A DNA stretch of 64,000 nucleotides, from assembly GCA_963575745.1 (NCBI GenBank), contig CAUYUJ010011170.1, forward strand, positions 1-64,000, in the 5' to 3' direction. Position 1 is the first letter of the stretch. Each line of letters opens with the position of its first letter. The notes under the pieces were generated by a model. It ran no database searches. It was not told the DNA's origin and saw only the letters and a program-made list of their open reading frames with translations. Below are positions 30,257 through 42,000 of this stretch, piece after piece. Both the position numbers and the translations under genes were made by a program. This DNA comes from Prorocentrum cordatum (taxonomy: Eukaryota; Sar; Dinophyceae; Prorocentrales; Prorocentraceae).

Positions 30257-30715
30257 CCAAAGACATACCCCACCACCACCACCACCTCCCCCACCCCCAT
30301 CGCTCCCCCCAGGAGGGAGGGGAGCAAGAGGAGGGCACAGGAGGGGGGGGGGGAACAGAAGTGGCATCTCCCCTCCTCCGCCTTCCCTGGTCCTCCTGCT
30401 CCTCCCGCTCCGTCCGCTCCGGCTACTGCTGCTGCGGTTCGTCCTCGTCATCCTTCTTCCTGCCTCTCTTCCTCTTGCCCATCCGCCACCTCCTCCTCCT
30501 CCAGTGTACGCAGCTCCCCTTCCTTTTCTCCGGTTGCGCATGGGGGTCCTCTCTGAGAATTCCAGGTCCTCCTCGGCGCCCGTCGGCGGATAGAGAAGAC
30601 ATCAGCAGTCACGCTTTCCGACGCTGCTGGGACGGGGGGGGCCTCAAAACCAACCCCCACCCCATCCCCAAAACGTGTGTGGGGGTGGGGATCTGGACCC
30701 CCCTCCCCTCCGCAA

Positions 30716-30736
30716 GGCGACGGCGACGGCGACCAC

Positions 30737-30803
<67 letters not shown>

Positions 30804-31075
30804 TCGACGACGACGACGACGGCGACCACGACGACGACGGCGACGGCGACCACGACGGCGACCACGACGGCGACCACGACGACGATGGCGGCGACGGCGG
30901 CGGCGGCGGCGACGACGACGACGACGTCGACGACTGCGACGGCGGCGGCGACGACGGTGGCGGTGGCGGACGTGACCTAATTGGGGTCTGGCTCTGGCCC
31001 GTGGTGAGTAGGATTCAGCTCTGGCCCGTGGCTCGACGACGACGATGACGACGATGGCGGCGGCGGCGGCGACGA
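30716..31075. repeat. (GAC/GGC)n triplet array
   Basis: GAC triplets at 30716-30790, passing into GACGGCGACCAC variants to 30970 and a shorter run at 31035-31075. Open frames read Asp, Thr or Arg runs. Confidence 0.9.
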
Positions 31076-31354
31076 CGAAGACGACTGCGACTGCGACGGC
31101 GCCTGGAGGCGCCGTGGGGGGAGTTCGGGCCTCCCGCTTCTTTTAAGAGGGTGCTTGGGGGGGTTCCCCCCGTTTCTGAAGCCCCTCCTTCGCATTTGTT
31201 TCAGGGGGGGTTTTCGGTTTCTCAGGCCCCCCTTGACTTTGTACTTTTCAGGGCGGCGGCGATGGATCGCGCTCCCTCAAACATCAGCTCCATGGGAAGA
31301 GATGGGTGGGAGGGGCAGGATCGGCGCACAGAGCCGAAATAGATGCACGGGGAG

Positions 31355-31376
31355 TGGACGTCCGAGCGATGGCGAG
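31355..31376 (+). mobile_element. Dispersed sequence D, 3' part only
   Basis: TGGACGTCCGAGCGATGGCG is identical to the other three D copies; upstream similarity (GATGCACGGGGAG) is closest to the copy at 21205. Confidence 0.6.
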
Positions 31377-31854
31377 TGGACGTGTCGGTCGCTGGAGGGT
31401 CGTCCGCCTATGCGCTGCAGCAGTGCCGCTCGCCTGCTGCTCGCGGCGCGGGGCGCGGGGGAGGAGGGCGGGCGGACGAGCGGAGCAGGAGGAAAGGATG
31501 AGGACGACGAAGCATAATAGGCATAGGACGATGCGGATGGCCGGGCGGATGGCACGGTCGGTCCGAGGTGGTAAGACCGAGGTCCGTTCGGGGAGGTTCT
31601 TCGTGTCCCGTTGGGTGTTCTTGTGCATCCTGGGGGCGGGTACCCTCGAGGGCTCGTCGGTTTGGCCGGCGGAGGCTATCCTGCTCTTGGAGGGTGTTCT
31701 TTTATCCTTGCTCCGGCTGTAATGGGGGGTGGCCTGAATTGGCGTTGAAGAAGAGGGCCATGAAGGGCTGGCTCCAAAAGGGGCCCCAAAGGGCTCCATA
31801 TGGGGCCTTTCTCTCCACCCCCTATGCAAGTCCCCCCCCGTTACCACACGCCCG
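31377..31854. other. No gene recognised
   Basis: GC-rich sequence with no array or repeat relation seen. Confidence 0.4.
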
Positions 31855-32462
31855 AGATGAGGCGAGGGAGACGGAGGGAAGGAGGATCAGGAAGGAGTAG
31901 GTGGAGCAGAAGGAGGAGGAGGCGAAGGAGGAGGCGGAGGCGGAGGAGGAGGAGGAGGAGGAGGAGGATGAGGAGGCGGAGGAGGAGGAGGAGGAGGAGG
32001 GAGGGAGGGAGGATGGATGGGAGGGAGGGTAGGAAGAAGGGAGCCGAGGGAGGGAGGGGAGGGAGGGAGGAGGAGTTAGGAGGATATAAGGAGGAGTAGG
32101 AGGGAGTGGAGGAGGAGGAGGCAGGATGAGGAAGGAGGAGGAGAAGGAGGAGGAGAGAGGAGGGAGTAGGGAGGAGGGAGGAGGGAGGATGGAGGAGGGA
32201 GGATGATAAGGAGGAGGAGCCGGGAGGAGGAGGAGGAGAGGATAAAAGGGAGGAGGGAGGAAGGCAGCAGGGAGGAGGAGAGGGGAGGAGGGAGGGAGGG
32301 AGTAGAAAGGAGGGAGAGGAGGAGGGAGGAGGAGGGAGGGAGGAAGGATGATGGAGGAGGGAGGAAGGATGAGGAGGAGGAGGAGGAGGAGAAGGGAGGA
32401 GGAGGAGGGAGGAGGGAGGAGGGAGGAGGGAGGAGGAGGAGGGAGGAGGAGGAGGAGGAGGA
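31855..32462. repeat. Polypurine GGA/GGGA tract, 0.6 kb
   Basis: Almost entirely purine on the plus strand: GGAGGA, GGGAGGAGGGAGG and GGATGATAAGGAGG. Complementary polypyrimidine tract on the minus strand. Confidence 0.95.
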
Positions 32463-32469
32463 CGGGAGG

Positions 32470-32503
32470 CTTGTGAACAAATTGCAACGCCAAGGTCTCA
32501 GGG
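32470..32503 (+). mobile_element. Dispersed element B, 3' end only (copy 4)
   Basis: CTTGTGAACAAATTGCAACG and CCAAGGTCTCAGGG match the end of 6961-7129; the rest is replaced by the polypurine tract. Confidence 0.6.
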
Positions 32504-32857
32504 CACCGCCACCCGCCCAGGCGACCCGGAAAGTTCGCGCACGTCTCCTTTGAGGACAGCACAACCCACCTAACGGGTTACTGTTGCGGGCTGCGGGTCC
32601 CCCTTGCGCAGTGCGCTCCTTCCCGGAGAGAGGGAACGGGCGCCGAGGCGCGTCAAATCATACGACCCATGAAGGCGCATGACTGGCCCTCATGGATTTC
32701 GCTCTGTGCGCTGTGGATGTGGACGACCAGGGCGCTGGAGACTCGTGAGCTTTCCACTGGTCCCTCCTCTGTGCGACGTCCGTCCAGTTAGGCGCGCAGG
32801 ATCGCAGATCGTCCTATTAGCGCACTTACCACCTAAGACGAAACCAGGACGAGGATA
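32504..32857. other. No gene recognised
   Basis: Non-repetitive stretch with short open frames only. Confidence 0.4.
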
Positions 32858-32998
32858 ACATCGGGTGGGGACAAATCGAGAATCTCTTAGACCCGGCGGC
32901 TCTGGAGGATGTCTCGGGCGCCGCGGTCTCCTCAGAGCGTTCCGGAACGCTCTGAGAGTGTTCTGGAACGCGCTGGAACGGATCTATCTTCGTCTTGG
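32858..32998 (+). repeat. Dispersed sequence L, copy 2
   Basis: GGATAACATCGGGT, GAGAATCTC, CTGGAGGATGTCTCGGGCGC and CAGAGCGTTCCGGAACGCTC. The arrangement matches 13478-13612. Confidence 0.75.
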
Positions 32999-33036
32999 CC
33001 CCGCCCGACCACCCCCCGCCCCCGCCAGGACCCCCA

Positions 33037-33207
33037 ATCCCGACCTGGTGATCCAGGGGGTCCTCGCTGGGGGTGGGGAGGGCTTTTGGCCACCAAGAAC
33101 CCCCAAACACCCCCACCCACAGTCAGGACCCCCTGGATTACCAGGTCGGGAGTGGGCCAAACACTCCCACCCACAGTCAGGACCCCCTGGATTACCAGGT
33201 CGGGAGT
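33037..33207. repeat. Inverted repeat with duplicated right arm
   Basis: Left arm CCCGACCTGGTGATCCAGGG (33037-) pairs with CCCTGGATTACCAGGTCGGG at 33130-33151; that right arm, with ACTCCCACCCACAGTCAGGA, is repeated at 33168-33207. Arms are about 40 bp. Confidence 0.8.
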
Positions 33208-33359
33208 GGGGGTCCTGACGGGGGTGGGGGAGGGTTGTGATGTCCTCATTCTCGCGCACGCCCCCAAATCTCCGACAACATGATTGTTTCCACCGTTGGC
33301 TCCCTTGATTTCGGACTCTGGGGGCCGTTATCGGACCCCTGGGCCACAAACGCGGATCC

Positions 33360-33540
33360 GGGAGGAGGAGGAGGAGGAGGAGGAGGAGGAGGAGGAGGAG
33401 GAGGAGGAGGAGAGGGATGAGAAAGAGGGGGGGGAATGGGGATGGTTTTAGTAGTGAGGATGGAGGATGAGGAGGAGGAGGAGAGGAGGGAGGAGAGGAG
33501 GAGGCGGGAGGATGTGAGGAGGGGGAGGGGAGGCGCGAGA
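33360..33540. repeat. (GGA)n array and GA-rich flank
   Basis: Pure GGA to 33410, then GGA-rich with AGA and GGG changes. Confidence 0.9.
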
Positions 33541-33564
33541 GAAGTTGAGGAGGGATTCGCTAGG

Positions 33565-33620
33565 AGTCGTGATTGTTGTTTGCGATGTTGTCTTTCTCTT
33601 TGCCACGTAGGATCTCGGGG
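33565..33620 (-). mobile_element. Dispersed element B, partial copy 5 (inverted)
   Basis: TTTGCGATGTTGTCTTTCTC, TGCCACGTAGGATCTCGGGG as in 26930-26965. Confidence 0.55.
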
Positions 33621-33689
33621 TACGCAGGCGCGTTCCCTACAGGGTGCTGCAGCCCGCGGCAGGGGGGCGGCGCGCGCCCGCTGCGGCGT

Positions 33690-34005
33690 CTCGTGGCGTG
33701 CCGCGGCGCCCCTGCGGCTTTCCGCCGCGCGCCGTCTCTCCGTGCTCTCTCCGTGGGAATTGCGCCCACCAGAAGTGGAAAGAAACAGCAAGGAGGAGGA
33801 GGAGGAGGAGGAGGAGGAGGAGGAGGAGGAGGAGGAGGAGGAGCACAAGGAGGAGGAGGAGGAGGAGGAGGAGGAGGAGGAGGAGGAGGGGGAGGAGGAG
33901 GGAGGAGGAGGCGTGCCGCGGCGCCCCTGCGGTTTTCCACCGCGTGCCGTCTCTCCGTGCTCTCTCCGCGAGGATTACGCCCACCAGGAATGTAAAGAAC
34001 AAGCG
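33690..34005. repeat. 90-bp direct repeat flanking a (GGA)n array
   Basis: GCGTGCCGCGGCGCCCCTGC, GCCGTCTCTCCGTGCTCTCT and ACGCCCACCAG(A/G)A occur at 33694-33782 and 33910-33993, on either side of (GGA)n at 33792-33912. A third fragment (TTACGCCCACCAGAAAT) is at 34176. Confidence 0.8.
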
Positions 34006-34439
34006 TACACATGGTTCATGTCCAATTCGTCGAAAGGTCCTTGATTTTTTCGGGGGGCCAAGATCCTTTCATCTCTAATTCTTCCATCCTGGGGCTCTTC
34101 CTGGCCACTAGGGGGCCAGGAACACGTAGAAATGAGCTCAAGTAGAAACGAGCACGATTAGAAATGAACGACGTGTAATTACGCCCACCAGAAATTTCAA
34201 GAAAGAGCGTAGATTCTCGCGGGCTCCAAGTTTCGGCCATGAGGGTCAAGAATCCGGACTGGACCCTGGGCGTTCTCTTGGAGCTTGTCTTCCGCCTGGA
34301 CTGTTCGTCCATCTGGACCTGGACTGCTGGTTAAGAGCCTGTAGCGAGGTCGGTTTTCTCAGCGTAGAGTCCTCTTAAATCTAAGCTGGGGTGTAGTCGT
34401 GTCGCGCCTTCGCTTCAATGTCCGGCTTCAATCTCATCT

Positions 34440-34760
34440 TCCCCCAGGAAGCCCCAGGAGTCCTCAGGAAACCGCAGCATGTAAACGCCAGGAGGCCAAC
34501 AGAATCTCCAAGAGGCCCCAGGAAGTCCCCTAGGAGAGCGACGCCCTGGGGGACCTTTGGAAACACCAGGATGCCTCCGAGGGCCCAAGGAGGCGAAAGA
34601 AAGCCCACGGGGGCCGAGGAGGCTCCAGGCTCCAGGAGCCCCCGGAAGGCTGAAGGAGGCCCCCTAGAAGTTCTGGGGCGCATTAGGATGCCCCAGGAGG
34701 TCTCAGGAGGCCCCAGGGGATGGCCAGGCTGCCCCCGGGGCCCCCACTCAGGCCCACGCG
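34440..34760 (+). repeat. Degenerate GGCCCCAGGAG minisatellite
   Basis: GCCCCAGGA and CCAGGAGG words every 10-14 bp; the same word set recurs at 37616-37870. Confidence 0.7.
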
Positions 34761-34774
34761 GTGCTCCTGGTCAG

Positions 34775-34947
34775 ACGTGCTCACACTCAGACTTACTCAC
34801 ACCCAGGCCCACTCTTACCCTGACTCCCTCAAGCTTGATCACACATTCCCAGACTCACTCGCACTAGTATTTGACCAGCCGTCAGGCCCGCCCACACCCC
34901 GCCGCTCATAGTCAGACCCACCCACAGTTAGTCTCACCCGCACTCTA

Positions 34948-34990
<43 letters not shown>
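34775..34990 (+). repeat. CACTCAGACTTACTCA words, then (CT)n
   Basis: Irregular units around CTCACACTCAGACTTA, related to the regular 16-bp array at 36455, followed by pure CT at 34949-34989. Confidence 0.75.
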
Positions 34991-34992
<2 letters not shown>

Positions 34993-35547
34993 ACAAAAAC
35001 ACTCAAGCTCGCCAATCATGTGACCTACTTGCTCGCACTCGCGCTCATCTCTAGCCACCCATACTCAAATCCCCCTTCTCCACGACTCAGTCATACTTCG
35101 CCAGTAAGGTTCGCTCATGTTCTGACTCTCTCATGTTTGGGATCACTTGTCTTCAGACCCACTCCTATCTGGACCGACTCATAGCCAGACCATCTCAGTG
35201 ACCCAGTGACTTGTATTCATGCTTTTCCTCATTGAGAGTTTCGTACGTTCAGTCGCTCATCATCAGTCTCGCTCGCACTCACATGTCCTCAAGCCCAGAC
35301 GCTCATCAAGGAACGTGTTACAATAGAGCAGCCCACATAGGGGATATGAGTGTCTCGCAATCCATCGATGCGATGTATATCGGGGTGTGAGGCTTCGTGC
35401 TGAGGATATTTACGGTGCGTATCGACACATAGTTCAAACAGCACAAATACGACTGACCCCAAGTTGAAGGACATGTGGAACAGATGCGCTCCCGATCCGC
35501 CAATCCTCAGTCTCCTCGCCATTTGCAGGCCGATCTACTAGGCGCTT
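34991..35547. other. No gene recognised
   Basis: Scattered CACTC words and a non-repetitive part at 35290-35540. No domain found. Confidence 0.45.
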
Positions 35548-36365
35548 TTATTAATCGCTTCGCTCATTCCGCCGGCCCATACAGTCTCATGTCTGCCGTT
35601 TGCCCGAGGGCCTGGTGTCAATGCGGCGCTTTGGGGGTTCCTGGGGCCGCTTGGGGGACTCCTGGGGCGCTCGGGGGGGCATTTGGGGGGCCTCCTGGGG
35701 CCGCTTTGGGGACTCTTGGGGGCCTCCTGAGGGCCTCGTGGGGGCCTCTTGGGGCCTCTTAGGGGCCTCTTGGGGCCTCGTGGGGGCTTCTTAGGGCCGA
35801 GGGCTCGAATTGTTGTTTCGTGTTCCCTCTCTGGGGCCCCTTTGGGGGCGTTCTTGGGGCCCTCTTGGACCGTCTTGGAGGCTTCTTGGGCCGTCTTCGA
35901 GCCCTCTTGGGCCATTTTGGGGCCCTCTTGGGGGCCTCTTGGGCCCTCTTGGGGCGATCTTGGGGGCCTCTTGGGCCGTCTTGGGGCGTCGTGAAGCCGA
36001 AAAGGTGGAAGCTCCAAAATCTCTCAAAAACCTAAGGAAAAGCAGTGAATTTTGCCTCCGGGGGCCCTCTTGGGAGTGCTCTTGGAGGCCTCTTGGGGCG
36101 TCTGGGGGCTATCTTGGGCGTCTTGGAGCGATCTTGTGGCATGTCGGACCCCTCGTGTACCATCTTGGGGGCCTCTTGGTGGCCTCTTGGCCTTTCTTGG
36201 GGCTCTCGGGGACGTCTCGGAGCCCTGTTGGTGCGCTCATGGAGCGCTCCTGGAGCGCTCTGGGGGAGTCTCCCGGGGATCGGTCGGGGATCGCCCGGGG
36301 TACTTTTCGTCCGGGGACCCCCAGGGGCCGCCCCGCGCGCGCGAACTAGAGAATTGTTCCCCATA
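35548..36365. repeat. Related cassette of the 14-18 kb repeat family, copy at 35.5 kb
   Basis: Starts TTTATTAATCGCTTCGCTCA and ends with GGGGACCCCCAGGGGCCGCC and CGCGCGCGCGAA. Between them are GGGGCCTCTTGGGG words and one spacer (GCCGAAAAGGTGGAAG.. TCTCAAAAACC). Same beginning and end as 44288-45085. Confidence 0.85.
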
Positions 36366-36454
36366 TCCTAAGATGGGGTTCTTGTTATTACTTGGACGCC
36401 TCCTACTCCTCCTCCTTCCTCCTCCTCTTTTCTCCTCCCCTCCTGTCGGGCTTA

Positions 36455-36770
36455 CTCATGCTCAGACTTTGTCATACGCAGACTTACTCATACTCAGACT
36501 TACTCATACTCAGACCTACTCATGCTCAGACTTACTCACACTCAGACATACTCATACACAGACTTACTCATACACAGACTTACTCACACCCAGCCGTACT
36601 CATACACAGACTCACTCATACCCAGACTTACTCATACACAGTATTAGTCATACTCAGACTTACTCATACCCCGACGTACACATACACAGACTTTCTCATA
36701 CACAGACCTACTCATACCCAGACTTACTCATACACAGACTTACTCATACACAGACTTACTCATACTCAGC
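36455..36770 (+). repeat. 16-bp minisatellite, TACTCATACACAGACT
   Basis: About 20 units with TACTCATACTCAGACT and TACTCACACCCAG variants, running into the 152-bp satellite. Confidence 0.9.
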
Positions 36771-37522
36771 ACCCCAAGGGGAGCCGCCAGGGGTGGTTGC
36801 ACGGGCTCGTTCGCGGCCATTTTGTGGGGATGTCTCAGGTGGTTTGCCTGTTTCTGGGCCCAACATCCTTCGCTTGGAGAGCAGATTGTGAGGATGTCTC
36901 AGGCGGGGCGCTGGTTTCAGCACCCCTAAGGGGAGCCGCCAGGGGTGGTTGCACGGGCTCGTTCGCGGCCATTTTGTGGGGATGTCTCAGGCGGTTTGCA
37001 TGTTTCTGGGCCCAACATCCTTCGCTTTCGGAGCAGATTTGGAGGATGTCTCGAGCGAGGCGCTCATTTCAGCACCCCTAAGGGGAGCCCCCAGGGGTGG
37101 TTGCACGGGCTCGTTCTCGGCCATTTTGTGGGGATGTCTCAGGCGGTTTGCCTGTTTCTGTGCCCAACATCCTTCGCTTTCGGAACAGATTTGGAGGATG
37201 TCTCGAGCGAGGCGCTCATTTCAGCACCCTTAAGGGGAGCCGCCAGGGGTGGTTGCACGGGCTCGTTCGCGGCCATTTTGTGGGGATGTCTCAGGCGGTT
37301 TGCCTGTTTCTGTGCCCAACATCCTTCGCTTTCGGAGCAGATTTGGAGGACGTCTCGAGCGAGGCGCTCATTTCAGCGCCCCTAAGGAGCCGCCAGGGGT
37401 GGTTGCACGGGCTCGTTCGCGGCCATTTTGTGGGGATGTCTCAGGCGGTTTGCCTGTTTCTGTGCCCAACATCCTTCGCTTTCGGAGCAGATTTGGAGGA
37501 TGTCTCGAGCGAGGCGCTCATT
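36767..37522 (+). repeat. 152-bp tandem satellite, five units
   Basis: Units start at 36767, 36918, 37070, 37222 and 37374. Each carries GGAGCCGCCAGGGGTGGTTG, GCGGCCATTTTGTGGGGATG, CCAACATCCTTCGCTT and GGAGGATGTCTC. The unit length is 2 mod 3, so frames rotate from unit to unit; the only recurrent plus-strand stop is a TAA just after the unit start, giving ORFs of about three units. Confidence 0.95.
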
Positions 37523-37615
37523 TTCACCCCCAGGTGGGCCAGATTTTGAGGATGTCTCGATCGGTTTGCTTGTTTTGGTGGCCAGGCTCGTGGGCGCAGA
37601 TTCTTCTCAGGATGC

Positions 37616-37870
37616 CACAGGAGGCTCCAACAGGCTCCAGGAGGCCCAGGAGACCACATGAGGTCCCAGGAGGCATCAGGAGGCCACAGAAAAGATTCCA
37701 AAGAGGCCACAAAAGTGCCCACGAGGCTCCAGGAGGCCCCAGGAAGCTCCAGAAGGCTTCAGGAAACCACAGGAGGCCCCAGGAGGCAACAGGAAGCGCC
37801 AGGAGGCCTCGGAAGGCAACAGGAGGCCCCGAGAGGCCCCAGGAGCAGGAGGCCTCAGAAGGCAACGGGA
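37616..37870 (+). repeat. Degenerate CAGGAGGCCCCAGGA minisatellite
   Basis: CAGGAGGC and CCCCAGGAAG words every 10-15 bp; same family as 34440-34760 and a short stretch at 38158-38217. Confidence 0.75.
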
Positions 37871-37884
37871 GTGGCTCCAATCCC

Positions 37885-38153
37885 ATGTGTGTTACGTCTG
37901 CTCCTATCGATTGGGCCTCACCTGGAGCACGATTCTTTGATGTTCTACGTATGTTTCTATAGATGGCCTTTCTCCTGTGTACACAATCCTAAATGTTTTA
38001 CTCATGTTCCCATGTATTGGGCCTCTCCTGGGGCACGAGTCCTTGGTGTTTTACGCGTGTTCCTATACATTGCCCTTCTCCTGCGGCTCTAATCCGCAAT
38101 GTTTTATGTACGTCTGCTGCTATAGGTTGCGCCTCTCCTGGGGCACGAAACCT
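37885..38153 (+). repeat. 52-54-bp tandem repeat, five units
   Basis: Units begin near 37889, 37940, 37993, 38047 and 38099 with TGTT(T/C)TACG. Alternate units end GGGCCTCTCCTGGGGCACGA or a shorter CCTTCTCCTG variant. Confidence 0.75.
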
Positions 38154-38402
38154 TCCTAGGAGGTCCCAGGAGGTCCCACGAGGCCAGTAGGTTTCAGGAG
38201 GCCCCAGGAGGCCCCAGGCTCATGCACAGAGACGCGCTCGTACTACTGAGGCTCATTCACACTCCAAGTCATTCGCAGTTAGATTGATGTCCAGACCGTC
38301 ACAACTGAAGCCCGTTAATATTCGAAAGCCCTTGCGCCTAGACATTCACGGCGGACAGGTCCATGCGAGTAGATGCACATATGGGGAGCTCCACGCAGTG
38401 AA

Positions 38403-38476
38403 TAATTATATGGTTGTTATTATGTTTATTATTATTATTATTAGTAGTAGTAGTAGTAGTAGTAGTAGTAGAAGTA

Positions 38477-38561
<85 letters not shown>

Positions 38562-38604
38562 GTAGTAGTAGTAGGTAGTAGTAGGTAGTATTAGGTAGTA
38601 GTAG

Positions 38605-38635
<31 letters not shown>

Positions 38636-38825
38636 AGTAGTAGGAGTAGTTAGTAGTAGTCGTAGATAGTAGTAGTAGTAGTAGTAGTCGTAGTAGTAGT
38701 AGTAGTAGTGGTGGTAGTAGTAGTAGTGTAGTCGTCGTAGTAGTAGTAGTAGTATAGTAGAGTAGTAGTCGTTAGTCGTAGTAGTAGTAGTAGTAGTAGT
38801 AGGAGTAGTAGTAGTAGTTAGTAGC

Positions 38826-38867
<42 letters not shown>

Positions 38868-38936
38868 CGTTAGTGGTTAGTGGTAGTGGTAGTGGTAGTA
38901 GTAAGTAGTAGTAGTATAGCAGGAGTACTAGTAATG

Positions 38937-38992
<56 letters not shown>

Positions 38993-39026
38993 CGTAGTAA
39001 TAGTAGCACCCGTAGTAGTAGTAAGC

Positions 39027-39091
<65 letters not shown>

Positions 39092-39276
39092 CAGTAGTAG
39101 CAGTAGTAGCAGTAGTAGCAGAAGTAGTAATAGTGATATTGGTCGTAGTCGTAGTCGTAGTAATCGTAGTAGTTGTTGTTGTAGTAGAATTGGCGGTGGT
39201 GATGGTCGTAGTAGTAGTAGTAGTAGTAGTAGTCGTCGTAGTGGTAATCGTAGTCGTAGTCGCAGCCGTAGTCTAG

Positions 39277-39307
<31 letters not shown>

Positions 39308-39331
39308 GAGTAGTAGTAGTAATAGTAGTAG

Positions 39332-39376
<45 letters not shown>

Positions 39377-39640
39377 TAGTAATAGTAGTCGTAGTAGTTA
39401 GTAGTAGTGGTAGTAGTAGTACTAGTAGTAGTAATAGTAGTAGTAGTAGGAGGAATAGTAGTCGTAGTACGCTTATTGTACCAGTAGTAGTCGTATTGTA
39501 GTAGTAGTATTAAACATAGTTGTTGTTGTAGTTGTTGTTGTAGTTATTATAGTAGCAGTAGTAGCAGTAGTAGTCGAAGTAGTAGTAGCAGTGGTAGTAG
39601 CAGAAGCAGTAGTAGTAGTAGCAGTAGTAGTAGTCATAGT
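38403..39640. repeat. (TAG)n triplet array, 1.1-1.2 kb
   Basis: Long stretches of pure AGT/TAG, with TCG, GTTAG and GGT variants that shift the phase. From 39500 it becomes irregular (TTGTTGTAG, AGCAGTAG). Reverse complement of the type at 46545-50170. Confidence 0.95.
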
Positions 39641-39825
39641 AGTAGTGATGGTGGTGGTGGTATTGGTGGTGTTGGTAGGAATATTTGCAGTCGCAGTCGT
39701 GACTAGTCATTAGTCGTGGTCGCAGCCGTAGTGGCCACATGGAGTGCGCCACGTAGACTGATGTCGGCACGCCGCTCTTCGGGCGTCGTCATCGTCGGAA
39801 TCGTCGTCGTATTCGTCGGAAGCAG

Positions 39826-39935
39826 AGGAGGAGGAGGAGGAGGAGGAGGAGGAGGAGGATGAGGAGGAGGAGGGGTCGTTGTAGGAGGGAGGGAGTGGGC
39901 GGGAGGGGATGGGGTGGAGGAGGAGGAGGAGGAAG
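39826..39935. repeat. (GGA)n tract
   Basis: GGA triplets with a central GGGGTCGTTGTAGGAGGGAG interruption. Confidence 0.85.
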
Positions 39936-40596
39936 ATATTTCGGCTCGGCAAAACACCAAAGTTTCGGACCTACCGAATCTCAATAACATTCTTCATTCA
40001 AAGTTTTATGTTTTCGACTCCAAGTGTAGGGTAGATCACGGGGGAAGGGTTCCGAAGGTAATAAACTATAGGGGATAATGCTACCCCCACGATGTCAAGA
40101 CACCAGCTACGATTGGTGTTTGGCCCGGTGATAATCAAGGTCGGCGTTGCCGCCCTCACCCTCACACCAAACAGATGCTGCCCGGGGATAATCATGAAAT
40201 AAGGGGTTAAGGGGGGTATCCTTTTATCATATGGGGGATGCGGTTAGGGCAAGGGCGCAAGTATGTCAGATCGACGCCATATATATATATATAATACACA
40301 CGTGTGTCATACAAGTGCCTGTGGTGATCGCTTTGTCCAAGTTGAAGGAGGTGAACCATATCATGGATGTGCTTGGGGAGAAGGAGGAGGAGGAAGAGGA
40401 GGAGGAGAAGGATAACGGACAGCGTGAAAAACACCCGGCTTGTCACGCGAACGCATTGTTGGTCCAGTCCACAATTGTTACCGTCCCTCCTCATATCTCC
40501 TCCTTCCCCCCCGGCGGCGGCCGCGAAAAAAAATAGCCTGGCGAAGGACCCAACCATATGCAGTTGTGAGTAACGCAGTTGTGAAAATCATCTTCA
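39936..40596. other. No gene recognised
   Basis: Includes a TA run at 40278-40294 and a GGA-rich stretch at 40384-40412. No domain found. Confidence 0.45.
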
Positions 40597-41680
40597 GTGG
40601 AGCTCCCTATGGGGCCACGAAACGTGTGAGGGGTGTGCCGAAGTGGGTGGGGGTGACGCATGTGGACGGTGGCACTGGGGCCTTCGGTGGGGCTCCCTAT
40701 GGGGCCACGAAACGTGTGAGGGGTGTGCCGTAGTGGGTGTGCGGGACGCATGCGGGCGGCAGCACTGGGGCCTTCGGTGGGGCTCCCTATGGGGCCACGA
40801 AACGTGTGAGGGGTGTGCCGAATTGGGTGTGCGTGACGCATGCGGGCGGCAGCACTGGGGCCTTAGGTGGGGCTCCCTATGGGGCCACGAAACGTGTGAG
40901 GGGTGTGCGAAGCGGGTGGGGTGCCGCAGCTTGTGGACGGTGGTTACTGGGGCCTTCGGTGGAGCTCCTTGTGAGGCCACGAAACGTGTGAGGGGTGTGC
41001 CAGAATGGGGGGTGGAACCGCATGCGGGCGCAGCCACTGGGGCCTTCGGTGGAGCTCCCTATGGGGCCACGAAACGTGTGAGGGGGTGTGCCAGAATGGG
41101 GGGTGGAACCGCATGCGGGCGCAGCCACTGGGGCCTTCGGTGGAGCTCCCTATGGGGCCACGAAACGTGTGGAAACGTGTTGAGGGTTGTGCCGAATGTT
41201 GTATGGGGGTCGACGCATGTGGACCGGTGCATGGGCCTTCGGTGGGGCTCCATATTTATTATGTGGGCCACGAAACGTAGTGAGGGGTTTGTGCTGAAGG
41301 GGTGGGGGGACGCCCATGATGGACGGTGGCACTGGGCCTTCGGTGGAGCTTCCCTATGGGCCACGAACAGTGTGAGCGGGTGGCGAAGTGGGGGGGGTGA
41401 CGCATGTGGACGGTGCAATTGGGGCCTTCGGTGGGTGTACCTATGGGGGCCCACGAAACGTTTGAAGGGGGTGCCGAAGTGGGTGCGTATGACGCATGTG
41501 GGACGGCAGCACTGGGGCCTTCGGTGGAGCTCCCTATGGGGCCACGAAAAGTGTGAGGGGTGTGCCGAAATGGGTGTGCGGGACGCATGCGGACGGCAGC
41601 CATGGGGCCTTCGGTGGAGCTCCCTATGGGGCCACGAAACGTGTGAGGGGTGCGCCGAAGTGGGTGTGGCTGACGCATGC
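40597..41680 (+). repeat. 90-bp tandem satellite, about 12 units
   Basis: Unit landmarks: GGAGCTCCCTATGGGGCCAC, GAAACGTGTGAGGGGTGTGC, GACGCATG(T/C)GG and CACTGGGGCCTTCGGTGG. Spacing is exactly 90 bp in the first four units and 91 or more later. Thirty codons per unit keep a frame open on either strand for hundreds of residues; no known domain appears. The inverted array at 56447-57150 is the same family. Confidence 0.95.
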
Positions 41681-41694
41681 GATGATGGTGATGA

Positions 41695-41860
41695 TGAGTG
41701 CCATGCTGATGATGATGACGACGATGATGATGGTGGGAGGAGGGAGGAGGGAGGAGGGAGGAGGAGGGGGAGGAGGAGGAGAGGAGGAGAGGAGACGCGG
41801 GGCGCTGTCTCTTCAAAACGAGGACCCAGCACCACAGGATGGTTGGGAAAAACACGGGGG
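41695..41860 (+). repeat. Tail block of the 90-bp satellite
   Basis: GAT-rich and GGAGGA tract, then GGCGCTGTCTCTTCAAAACG and AGGACCCAGCACCACAGGAT. The complement of this tail is found at 56295-56400 next to the inverted array. Confidence 0.8.
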
Positions 41861-42000
41861 TGTGGCTCGGTGCGCCTTCCCACCCTGCCTGTTCCCCCCT
41901 CGCCAGCGCCCGGGTCGTTCAATGGGCCACCGACGACCGAAAAAACATATTAGATGTTTGATTCCCCACACTTCTCTTCGTCTGTCCCCCTCGCCCCGCG

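Noticed and set aside
40643-41953. 436-codon ORF over the 90-bp satellite as a repeat protein
   Set aside because: The unit is 90 bp so any frame without a stop stays open; late units change length and break the register without sign of selection.
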